Positions 30,119-36,994 of a DNA stretch of 36,994 bases are shown piece after piece. The notes beneath the pieces were generated by a model. The model was not told the origin of the DNA. It saw only the letters and a list, made by a program, of their open reading frames with translations, and searched no databases. Source of the DNA: Kiritimatiellota bacterium (GTDB lineage Bacteria; Verrucomicrobiota; Lentisphaeria; Victivallales; JAADHT01); contig JAADHT010000218.1 in NCBI GenBank assembly GCA_013151705.1, forward strand, positions 1 through 36,994. Direction: 5' to 3'. The stretch's first letter is position 1; each line of letters begins with the position of its first letter. Both the position numbers and the translations under genes were made by a program.

Positions 30119-31681
30119 ATGCCTATTCGACGGCAATATCTGGCTGGAGTCGATGTCGGAACAACTGGAACCAGATGTTCCATCTACGACCTGAAGGGAC
30201 AACGTGTCGGCAGTGAATATCTGGAGTATCCCTCAATCTATCCGCATCCCGGCTGGGTGGAACAGGATATTCAGTTCATGGTCAAGCGTTGCATGGAGGC
30301 TTGCCGCGCGGCAATCTCCTCCGCCGGGGTCGCTCCTGAAAATATTGCGTCAATCGGCTTCTCCACCCAACGTTCGGTGACTTGTCCGGTGGATGCGGAC
30401 GGTGAACCGGTGCGTGACATGATATCGTGGCAGGATGCCAGAACCGGAGACGAAGTGGCTGACATGCGTCGGCTGATTGACGATGAGGAGTACTATGCTT
30501 TAAGCGGTTTGCCGATGGGAACAACCTGGATTCTCTCCAAAATATTATGGATGCGGAAAAACGAGCCGGAATTTTTTGAAAAAACCGCGAAAGTCGTCCA
30601 GAACCAGGACATCGTACTGCGGGCATTTGGCGCCGAAGGCTTTTTCACTGATATGAGTTGCATGCCGTTTTATGGTGTTTGGGATGTTAAAAATGGCTGC
30701 TGGAATGATAAGTTGATGTCATTATTCGATTTGACGCCGGAGTTTTTCGGCACACCGACTCCGCCGGGAACTCAGGTCGGGGTTATTGGCGCTGATATCG
30801 CCGCCAAAACCGGTTTTGCGGAAGGAACTCCGATTTGTGTTGGCGCGGGTGATCAGAATTGCAGCGTTGTCGGCATGGGGGCGGTCAAGCCGGGGATGGC
30901 CACGGTCACTCTCGGCACGGCCGGTCTGGCGATTCTCACAGTTGACAGTCCGGTTCCTGGATTCGGGGGTATGATGATCACTCATCACGCGGTGCCGAAT
31001 CAGTGGGAGGTCGAAGGATTGTCGAACGCGGCCGCCAGTTCATTGCGCTGGTTTCGTGACGTGATTGGAACCCGGGAGAAGGAGATTGCTGAAAAAAGCG
31101 GCGCGGACGCGTATGCGCTACTCGACCAGTTAGCGGCAAAAAGCAAACCCGGCAGTCATGGAATTCTATATATGCCTTATTTGGCGACCGCCGGAACACC
31201 GCGCTGGAACGCGAACGCTCGGTCAGCATTCATCGGCATGTCATTGGCGCATAATCGGGCCGATATGACGCGGGCGGTAATGGAGGGAGTGGTTCTTGAA
31301 ATTCGTGATATGATCGAAGGTTGGCGCGAACAGGGAATGGAAGCCGAAGTGTTGAGACTTGGCGGCGGAGCGGCGAAATCGAAGTTATGGAACCAGATTC
31401 AAGCTGATGTCTACGGCAGACCGGTTCAGATTCCGCGTGAAAGTGATTCCACTGTTCTCGGCGCCGCTATTCTGGGCGGTGTGGGCGCCGGTATTTTTTC
31501 TTCCATTGATGAGGGCGTGAAGAACATGGTCCATGTGGCCGGAGAGCTTGAACCAGATATGGCTAATCATCATATTTACGAGGAGATGTACCGCGCGTAT
31601 CGCGCGGCGTATAATGGTCTCGCGGAAAGCGGGACTTATGATCTGCTTGCCGGACTTCAGGAAAAATTCGCTCAAGGATAA
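30119..31681 (+). CDS. FGGY-family carbohydrate kinase
   Basis: A 520-residue kinase with two actin-like domains. The N-terminal phosphate loop is AGVDVGTTGTRCSIYD (about residues 9-24), followed by SIGFSTQRSVTCPVD (adenine/sugar side) and DMISWQDARTGDE (hinge). The catalytic base is Asp245 in GAGDQNCS. ATVTLGTAGLAIL and LRLGGGAAKSKLWNQIQADVYGRPV bind ATP. Relatives phosphorylate xylulose, ribulose, rhamnulose, fuculose, glycerol, erythritol or AI-2. Specificity cannot be read. It is the last gene of the operon, 16 bases after the DeoC-like gene with AAAGGAAG before the ATG. It would activate the ketose that the class II aldolase then splits. A complete repeat element follows 14 bases downstream. 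Confidence 0.93.
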   Translation: MPIRRQYLAGVDVGTTGTRCSIYDLKGQRVGSEYLEYPSIYPHPGWVEQDIQFMVKRCMEACRAAISSAGVAPENIASIGFSTQRSVTCPVDADGEPVRDMISWQDARTGDEVADMRRLIDDEEYYALSGLPMGTTWILSKILWMRKNEPEFFEKTAKVVQNQDIVLRAFGAEGFFTDMSCMPFYGVWDVKNGCWNDKLMSLFDLTPEFFGTPTPPGTQVGVIGADIAAKTGFAEGTPICVGAGDQNCSVVGMGAVKPGMATVTLGTAGLAILTVDSPVPGFGGMMITHHAVPNQWEVEGLSNAAASSLRWFRDVIGTREKEIAEKSGADAYALLDQLAAKSKPGSHGILYMPYLATAGTPRWNANARSAFIGMSLAHNRADMTRAVMEGVVLEIRDMIEGWREQGMEAEVLRLGGGAAKSKLWNQIQADVYGRPVQIPRESDSTVLGAAILGGVGAGIFSSIDEGVKNMVHVAGELEPDMANHHIYEEMYRAYRAAYNGLAESGTYDLLAGLQEKFAQG

Positions 31682-31695
31682 AATAATAGTTGCTA

Positions 31696-31801
31696 GAGCC
31701 AATTGCAAAAGTCTGAGCGAGCCGTGTTGCGAGCGCATGAGGTGCTGATTTCGCTCTACGAGCTATGGAGGACAAGCTGTTCAGACTTTTGCAACTGGCT
31801 C
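31696..31801. mobile_element. 106-bp MITE-like element with 21-bp terminal inverted repeats
   Basis: The left end GAGCCAATTGCAAAAGTCTG(A) (31696-31716) and the right end, which reads GAGCCAGTTGCAAAAGTCTG(A) on the minus strand (31781-31801), match at 20 of 21 bases. The 64-bp interior has a nested GAGCGA / TCGCTC repeat and no reading frame of note. Half-copies occur at 239-268, 9301-9330 and 32810-32830. No target duplication can be seen. It lies just after the kinase stop and could also act as a strong transcription terminator-like hairpin. Confidence 0.75.
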
Positions 31802-31891
31802 GACGATTAAAAAGTTTTCTTCCCGGGCCAATTTCCAATTTCGGATATCCAACAATCAGCCGCGGCGGAAACCGAAGATAGTGAAGAGAAA

Positions 31892-32752
31892 ATGCAAGTG
31901 GCTCATTTGAATTTGGAGTTCACACACACTGTGTACGACATGAGTATGAACAAGAGCAAAAAAAGCAATTATTCGGCGCCGGCGGTGGATGCGATGTTGG
32001 ACATCGTCGAACGGATGGCCCAAGAGAGTCGGGTGTTTAATTTAACCGAGTTGGCGGTCGGTTTGGATCTCTCGAACAATCTGGTTTTCCGCGTGTTGAA
32101 TCGTTTGTTGGAACGTGGTTACGTCGAGCGCTTGGAGTCAGGCGGCTACCGTTTGTCCGACGGTTTTTTCACGTTGGGCATGAAGTTGTATTCACGTTTC
32201 GAATTGCGCGTGGCGGCTAGAAAACACCTTGAGAAATTGAGCGCGGAGGTGGGCGAGACGGCTCAGTTGCAGGTTCTAAGCGGTAGGGAAATGCTGGTTT
32301 TGGAGGCTGTGGCGCCTTCGTCGGACTTTTACCTGCACGTCACGCCGGGAATTCGGGTGCTCGCTCACTGCAACGCCTACGGCAAGGTGGTGATGGCGTT
32401 CCTGCCTCCCGAGAGAGTCGATGAGATTCTGGAGGGAAGGCTTGAGCGCGTTACCAAAAGAACGATAACCTGCAAGAAAACTTTGATGAATGAGCTGAAA
32501 CGGATAAAAAAGACTGGCGTGGCGTACGATAACGAGGAGTACAGCAGAGGGGTGTTCTGCGTGGGATCGCCCGTTTTCGATAGCGATGGAAAGATTGTCG
32601 GTGGAGTTGGTCTGACGGGACTCACATCAAGATTCAATCCCGAAAACGCGCCGGAATTGGAGAAAAAGGTGCTTGAATGCGCGGAGCGCGTTTCCAGCGG
32701 ACTAGGATACGGCGGCGATTTTTTCACTACACTCGCCACTTCCGCGAAATGA
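31892..32752 (+). CDS. IclR-family transcriptional regulator
   Basis: A 286-residue regulator in full, though the true start may be the second or third ATG (31940 or 31946), giving about 270 residues. N-terminal winged helix-turn-helix: AVDAMLDIVERMAQ...NLTELAVGLDLSNNLVFRVLNRLLERGYVER. The C-terminal effector domain is GAF-like, with HCNAYGKVVMAFLPPERVDEIL, TLMNELKRIKKTGVAYDNEEYSRGVFCVGSPVFD and VGGVGLTGLTSRF. IclR regulators usually control a nearby catabolic operon in response to an intermediate. Here either the upstream sugar operon (210 bases away, same strand) or the glycyl radical enzyme genes downstream are candidates. Confidence 0.92.
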   Translation: MQVAHLNLEFTHTVYDMSMNKSKKSNYSAPAVDAMLDIVERMAQESRVFNLTELAVGLDLSNNLVFRVLNRLLERGYVERLESGGYRLSDGFFTLGMKLYSRFELRVAARKHLEKLSAEVGETAQLQVLSGREMLVLEAVAPSSDFYLHVTPGIRVLAHCNAYGKVVMAFLPPERVDEILEGRLERVTKRTITCKKTLMNELKRIKKTGVAYDNEEYSRGVFCVGSPVFDSDGKIVGGVGLTGLTSRFNPENAPELEKKVLECAERVSSGLGYGGDFFTTLATSAK

Positions 32753-32809
32753 ATTGTTTGTATGGAAATTCGTCGACGGCTCCTAAATCCAAGTGTCGAA
32801 ATTCGAATT

Positions 32810-32830
32810 TCAGACTTTTGCTATTGGCTC
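32810..32830 (-). repeat. degenerate copy of the dispersed repeat
   Basis: Read on the minus strand: GAGCCAATAGCAAAAGTCTG(A), two changes from the common form. It lies 41 bases ahead of the preferred start of the first glycyl radical enzyme, with no visible partner arm. Confidence 0.65.
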
Positions 32831-32871
32831 TTTAGATCAGGCATTCCGTGGAATGCGGTATGGAGAAAAAA

Positions 32872-34971
32872 ATGAACGCTGACGAAAGAGCAAAATTAGT
32901 ACGGACCCGAGTGCTTGACGACCAGTCGAAATTATCGTGGTTCAAAGGACGCGATGTAGTTACGGACGCTGAGATATTACGCGGACTGCGGAACTACAAG
33001 TCGCAACAATTGCGAGCGGGCGCCCTCACTCGCGGAAGATTATCGGGACTGCGCTTTCAGATCGACGATTTCGAATTGCTCGCGGGAAGGATTTTGGAGA
33101 ATGATCGTTCCAACGAGGAGAAAGAGGAAGCCGTGGCATTTCTTGAGACACTTCCCCCGGCCGGCGGTCAATCGGGACATTGCGCTCTCTACTGGGAGGA
33201 GCTTTTCGAGATTGGTTTGGGTGGGTTGATCGACAAGGTATCCGCATTGGGAAAAAATTCCGAGGGTGAGCGAGTGGACGCCTATCACTCGTTCATCGAC
33301 GCGTTGGAGGGCGTGCGGACGATGATAGCCAACGCATGCGAACCTGTCGAGGAGGCATTGCCCTCGGCCACTCCGGAACGAACAGTCGAGTTGGAGAAAA
33401 TTCTTGACTCGTGCCGTCGGATCGAGAAAAAACCTCCGCGGAATTTCCGCGATGCGATTCAGTTGGTGTGGTTCATGATAATAGGCACGATGATAGGAGA
33501 TGGCGTGGGTTTCATTTGCCCCGGGATGCTTGACAGGCATTTCGCCCGCTTCATCGAAGATGGCGAGGCGTTTGAAAACGAGGTTTTGGAAATTCTCGAG
33601 GCCTACTATTTTCTGATCAATGATTTCACTCCCGCGGGAGGTGCTTACGCCATTATGGTGGGAGGTGTCGATGAAAATGGAAGAAACCTCACCAATAAGT
33701 TGTCGTTTCTCTGTTTGGAGGCTTTGCGTCGAACCAATCTCGTCTATCCAACCGTTGGCGTCTGCTGGCACGAGGAAACTCCCGACGCTCTAACGGATCT
33801 GGCTATCGATTTGATTTCAAAAGGGTATTCCACTCCGGCTTTCTTCGGTGACTCGACGATAAGAAAAGGGTTGGTGAAATACGGAACGCCTGAAAAAGAG
33901 GCTTGCGACTACCAGAACTCCACTTGCGTCGAGATTACGCCATACGGCTCAAGCAATGTCTGGGTGGCATCCCCCTATTTCAGCCTCTGCGGCATATTGA
34001 TGGATGTCATGGGGACGATGGTCGATGGTGGTTACATTATCAAAACGTATGACGACTTCGTGTCCGCGTACTTCGCGAAACTGGCGGATGAGATCGCGAA
34101 AGCCGCGGAACTCCAAAACCAGTGGCGCGAGAAACGCAGGTTGAACAACAGGAACCCGCTCCAGAGCGTGATGACCCGCGATTGCGTGGAGCGAGGACGC
34201 GATATCGACGACGGAGGCGCGCGGTACAACTGGGTGGAATGCTCATTCGTCGGGCTGGCGAATTTGGTGGATTCCCTGAAAGTGGTGAAAGAGGAGGTAT
34301 TTGAATCACGCAATTTCTCACTGAATGAATTGAAAAGCCTGTTGGACGCGAATTTCGCGGAGAATGAAAACATTAGAATGAGGTTTCTCAACGCGCATTC
34401 GAAATATGGGCTGGACGATTCCGAGGTCGACGACGAGGTGAGTAGGTTTGTGGCGTTCGTAACCGCCGAGTGCGCGAAACACAAGATGCTGCCGGACGAT
34501 TCGCATTTCATTCCCGGAACGTTCTGCTGGGTGAAGCATCAAGTTCTCGGAGCTCAATGCGGGGCCACGCCAGACGGCCGCCAAGCCACACGCCCGTTCG
34601 CCGATGGAGCCGGTCCAGCGCAAGGCCGCGAGAAACTCGGCCCCACGGCGGCGATAAACTCCGTGACATCCTGGGATCATTCCCCGCTGATCGGCGGTTC
34701 CGCCTTCAATATGAAATTCGACAGCTCGGTCTTCAACTCGCCGGAATCGAATGAAAAGCTCAAACAGCTCATTCTCGTGTTTCTGCGTCAAGGCGGATTC
34801 GAAACTCAAATCAATGTATTGAAACACGGAATTCTTAAAGAAGCGAAGGCGAACCCGGAGGAATACCGCGATCTGGTCGTCAGAATCGGAGGATATACGG
34901 ATTATTTCACTAAACTATCTCCTGACATGCAGGACGAGGTGATGCTGAGAACGGAATACACCGAGTTGTAG
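32872..34971 (+). CDS. glycyl radical enzyme, pyruvate formate-lyase-like (PFL2 type)
   Basis: A 699-residue protein. The radical site near the C-terminus is RIGGYTDYF at about residues 671-679 (Gly674 is the radical residue), followed by LSPDMQDEVMLRTEY, the family's end. The thiyl-radical cysteine is Cys352 in NSTCVEI; Cys-x-Glu is the arrangement of diol/amine eliminases and decarboxylases, not the Cys-Cys of true pyruvate formate-lyase. GGARYNWVECSFVGLANLVDSL and GATPDGRQATRPFADG are also typical. At 699 residues it is shorter than most PFL2 enzymes (~790-850), mainly in the N-terminal half. The start at 32872 is set by GGAG 7 bases ahead; an earlier GTG at 32848 is possible. It needs a radical-SAM activase, not in the window. 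The substrate is unknown. Confidence 0.88.
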   Translation: MNADERAKLVRTRVLDDQSKLSWFKGRDVVTDAEILRGLRNYKSQQLRAGALTRGRLSGLRFQIDDFELLAGRILENDRSNEEKEEAVAFLETLPPAGGQSGHCALYWEELFEIGLGGLIDKVSALGKNSEGERVDAYHSFIDALEGVRTMIANACEPVEEALPSATPERTVELEKILDSCRRIEKKPPRNFRDAIQLVWFMIIGTMIGDGVGFICPGMLDRHFARFIEDGEAFENEVLEILEAYYFLINDFTPAGGAYAIMVGGVDENGRNLTNKLSFLCLEALRRTNLVYPTVGVCWHEETPDALTDLAIDLISKGYSTPAFFGDSTIRKGLVKYGTPEKEACDYQNSTCVEITPYGSSNVWVASPYFSLCGILMDVMGTMVDGGYIIKTYDDFVSAYFAKLADEIAKAAELQNQWREKRRLNNRNPLQSVMTRDCVERGRDIDDGGARYNWVECSFVGLANLVDSLKVVKEEVFESRNFSLNELKSLLDANFAENENIRMRFLNAHSKYGLDDSEVDDEVSRFVAFVTAECAKHKMLPDDSHFIPGTFCWVKHQVLGAQCGATPDGRQATRPFADGAGPAQGREKLGPTAAINSVTSWDHSPLIGGSAFNMKFDSSVFNSPESNEKLKQLILVFLRQGGFETQINVLKHGILKEAKANPEEYRDLVVRIGGYTDYFTKLSPDMQDEVMLRTEYTEL

Positions 34972-34998
34972 GAAACGAAACAGTGAAAAAGGAAAAGA

Positions 34999-35190
34999 TT
35001 TAACCACTAACTCTCACTAACTTAACACCCGCCTTCGCATCTACGGCGTGGCAGGCTAACAATGTATTGCGCTCCGTACCGGAGCGCAGCGGTGTGTCAT
35101 AAAAATTCAACGTGACGTTTCCGCGTTCGGTATTCCGAACGCGGAAATATTCTCTTCGTTAGTGTGAGGTTAGTGTTCGTTAGTGGTTTA
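34999..35190. promoter_or_regulatory. inverted array of CACTAAC motifs around two hairpins
   Basis: Two CACTAAC copies at 35005-35011 and 35015-35021 (plus) face three inverted copies, GTTAGTG, at 35158-35164, 35169-35175 and 35179-35185. Start-to-start distances are 10, 11 and 10 bases, about one helical turn. Outer flanks also pair (TTTAACCACTAAC against GTTAGTGGTTTAA). Between them lie two hairpins: GCGCTCCG-TAC-CGGAGCGC (35069-35087) and a 13-bp stem TTTCCGCGTTCGG / CCGAACGCGGAAA with a TATT loop (35118-35147). This is either a regulatory region with repeated protein-binding sites, or a small inverted-repeat element between the two glycyl radical enzyme genes. Confidence 0.7.
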
Positions 35191-35222
35191 AAATCTTGAT
35201 TGATTTGATATTGAGGAAAAAT

Positions 35223-36994
35223 ATGAGAACACCAACTTATGAGATATTGATGGAGCTCGGCGAATATTTTCTCGCGGGATTCCATGAAAACAGGTTCGAC
35301 TCCTATATGAGGCGATTCTGCAAAGCGTTGCTTCTATATGCGAAACACGCCGATGCGGTTGATTACGATGAAACCGCGCTGTTCCCCTCCGGCGGAGCCC
35401 AAATCTGGCGTTTGATTCCCGACTCCAGTGCCGGATTCTCGTATTCATACACGTTTTTCTATGATAGTCCGAAATTTTTGAGAAAAATAGAGACGCTTCA
35501 GGATGAGAGGAAAAAGATATTGATGCGCGGAGTGGATGGCGAGATGACGACAATCGCCTCCATTCACATCGCGCCTCAATACCGTTGCGGCGGAGCCGGA
35601 TACACACATTCCATAATCAACTACGCCCGAGTTCTGAATGACGGACTGGCTGGCTACAGGAGAAGACTCGAGAAAAAACTCGACGATCCGGATGCAAACG
35701 AAGAAAAGGCGGATTTCCACGCATCGCTCCTGCTGGCTCTCGACGCGGTTTCAATTTTGCGCGACAAACATCTAGCGAAACTCAAAAGCGTCAAAAAAAC
35801 TAGTCGAAAACTGAAAAGGTTGATCGTCGCGATGGAAAAGGTTCCCGAGAATCCGGTCGAATCGTTTTACGAAGCGATGGTCGCCACGAATTTCATGTGG
35901 TTTGTGGACGACGGCGACTCAATCGGCCGCTTGGATCAATTTCTGTATCCGTACTACGAGAAAGATTTGGACGCCGGCGTTATTTCCAGAGACGAGGCTG
36001 GGGAATTGTTGAAGGAGTTTTGGCGCTCATTTGATTGCCGGAGCGGATGGCACATGATTTTGGGGGGAAGCCGCGCGGACGGATCAGCCGCGTACCAAGA
36101 TCTTACCCTCCTTTGTCTCGAGACCATCAAGAAATGCCGTCGCCCCAATACGGGGTTGAGAGTAAGGAAGGACATGCCGGAGGAAATTTGGCGGGCGGCG
36201 CTCGACTCGATGGCATCGGGTTGCGGGCATCCTTCGCTATACAACGAGGAGATGTACTCGGAGGGAATAAGGAATATTCTTAAAGTCGACGAAAAAGACG
36301 CGAGCGACTTCGCCTACGGAGGATGCACTGAGATAATGTTTCAGGGCATGTCGAATGTGGGCTCCATCGATTCTGGGCTGAATCTGCTCGAGGTGCTTGA
36401 GAACGAGTTGCCGAGACTGACTGAATTCGACACCTACGACGAATTCCGCGACCATTTCATGAAAAAGGTCGCGAAAGTCGCGGAACTCACAGTCTCACAG
36501 TCGAATTTGAATCAAAAACAGATGGCGTTGTATCGTCCCCAGCCCATAAGGTCTCTTTTCGTTGAGGATTGCATCGAACGCGGCGTGGACTACAACGCCG
36601 GTGGAGCGAGATACAACGGCAGCGTGATAAACGTGATTGGTTTCGCCAACACCATAAATTCGCTATTCACTATCAAAAAGATTTTCGAGGGAGGAATTCC
36701 AATTTCACGTCAAAGTCTTCTCGATGCGGTCAAAGCCGATTTCACCGGTTTCGAAAAAGAGCTTCAGATAATAAAAAACCTTGACAAGCATGGATGCGAC
36801 AACCCGGAAATCAATGATATCGCGTCGAATCTCTCGAATTTCGTGTTCGACGAGATTCTTTCGAGAAGATGCAGCCGCGGCGACGGATTCTGCGTGCCGG
36901 GAACGATAATGTTCGTAACCTACGCCGCCGAGGGAGCTGATATCGGAGCCACTCCCGACGGTCGCCTGGCCTTCTCGCCGATCGCCGACTCGTA
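35223..36994 (+). CDS. second glycyl radical enzyme, PFL-like, cut by the window end
   Basis: The first 590 codons of a glycyl radical enzyme. GAGG stands about 7 bases before the ATG at 35223. The thiyl-radical cysteine is Cys368 in YGGCTEIMFQGMS, with Cys-x-Glu as in eliminases. GVDYNAGGARYNGSVINVIGFANTINSL and GATPDGRLAFSPIADS match the core of the family. The C-terminal Gly-radical motif lies beyond the window, so activity cannot be confirmed. It differs clearly from the neighbour (CTE against CVE, a longer N-terminal domain), so this is not a recent duplicate. It follows 251 bases after it on the same strand, separated by the CACTAAC array. The reaction is unknown. Confidence 0.88.
   Translation, partial: MRTPTYEILMELGEYFLAGFHENRFDSYMRRFCKALLLYAKHADAVDYDETALFPSGGAQIWRLIPDSSAGFSYSYTFFYDSPKFLRKIETLQDERKKILMRGVDGEMTTIASIHIAPQYRCGGAGYTHSIINYARVLNDGLAGYRRRLEKKLDDPDANEEKADFHASLLLALDAVSILRDKHLAKLKSVKKTSRKLKRLIVAMEKVPENPVESFYEAMVATNFMWFVDDGDSIGRLDQFLYPYYEKDLDAGVISRDEAGELLKEFWRSFDCRSGWHMILGGSRADGSAAYQDLTLLCLETIKKCRRPNTGLRVRKDMPEEIWRAALDSMASGCGHPSLYNEEMYSEGIRNILKVDEKDASDFAYGGCTEIMFQGMSNVGSIDSGLNLLEVLENELPRLTEFDTYDEFRDHFMKKVAKVAELTVSQSNLNQKQMALYRPQPIRSLFVEDCIERGVDYNAGGARYNGSVINVIGFANTINSLFTIKKIFEGGIPISRQSLLDAVKADFTGFEKELQIIKNLDKHGCDNPEINDIASNLSNFVFDEILSRRCSRGDGFCVPGTIMFVTYAAEGADIGATPDGRLAFSPIADS

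Noticed and set aside
32872..34971. Pyruvate formate-lyase (pflB)
   Set aside because: The active site is Cys-Val-Glu and not the adjacent Cys-Cys pair of true pyruvate formate-lyase.
34999..35190. CACTAAC array considered as a CRISPR array
   Set aside because: The motifs are only 7 bases, 3-4 bases apart and in inverted groups; there are no spacers of CRISPR length.

Overview
The window comes from a Gram-negative, probably anaerobic bacterium. Support: lipopolysaccharide genes (a WaaG-like core glycosyltransferase and an ArnT-like lipid glycosyltransferase), an ExbB/ExbD/TonB energy-transduction set, diaminopimelate synthesis (dapF, dapA), the MEP isoprenoid pathway (ispD), and two glycyl radical enzymes, which are destroyed by oxygen. 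The mix of glycyl radical enzymes, IclR regulation, a PSP1 protein and secreted proteins of unrecognised family would suit the PVC superphylum (for example Lentisphaerota). That placement is an impression, not shown by any marker gene.

Layout. 1-2.7 kb: small secreted proteins, an orphan Vsr-type repair endonuclease and a GlmU-like acyltransferase. 2.9-5.7 kb (minus): poly(A) polymerase-like pcnB, ispD and a chimeric, probably dead ABC ATPase. 6.2-11.8 kb (plus): a membrane protein and the remnant of a second, internally deleted copy; dapF, dapA, a RicT/PSP1 protein and a membrane-anchored metallophosphoesterase. 11.85-12.5 kb: a truncated short-chain dehydrogenase joined to the end of an IS630 transposase. 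12.5-17.0 kb (minus): TPR protein, exbB, exbD, tonB. 17.4-23.5 kb (plus): methyltransferase, a broken COG4705-like membrane gene, ArnT-like transferase, OmpR-type response regulator, histidine kinase, and a separate membrane metallophosphoesterase. 23.6-25.4 kb (minus): secreted protein and waaG. 25.66 kb: tRNA-Pro(GGG), then about 660 bases of debris. 26.4-31.7 kb: a tight catabolic operon (iron alcohol dehydrogenase, class II aldolase, PHP phosphoesterase, DeoC-type aldolase, FGGY kinase). 31.9 kb to the end: an IclR regulator and two glycyl radical enzymes, the second cut by the window edge.

How they may work together. The most coherent system is an envelope-modification regulon resembling PmrAB. 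The operon encoding the ArnT-like enzyme and the two-component pair, and the following metallophosphoesterase gene, each have an upstream TTTAAG-N5-CTTAAT element exactly 10 bases before a -10-like hexamer. This fits the enterobacterial PmrA-box consensus, although the element can also be read as an inverted repeat. A second theme is carbohydrate catabolism: kinase, aldolase and FucO-like dehydrogenase resemble the logic of fucose/rhamnose degradation, and the glycyl radical enzymes could act on a diol or related product. The substrate is not known.

Three further signals cut across the genes: a dispersed GAGCCAGTTGCAAAAGTCTG repeat that forms a complete 106-bp terminal-inverted-repeat element at 31696; an intergenic block of five helically phased CACTAAC motifs flanking two hairpins between the glycyl radical enzyme genes; and several gene fragments joined at deletion-like junctions.
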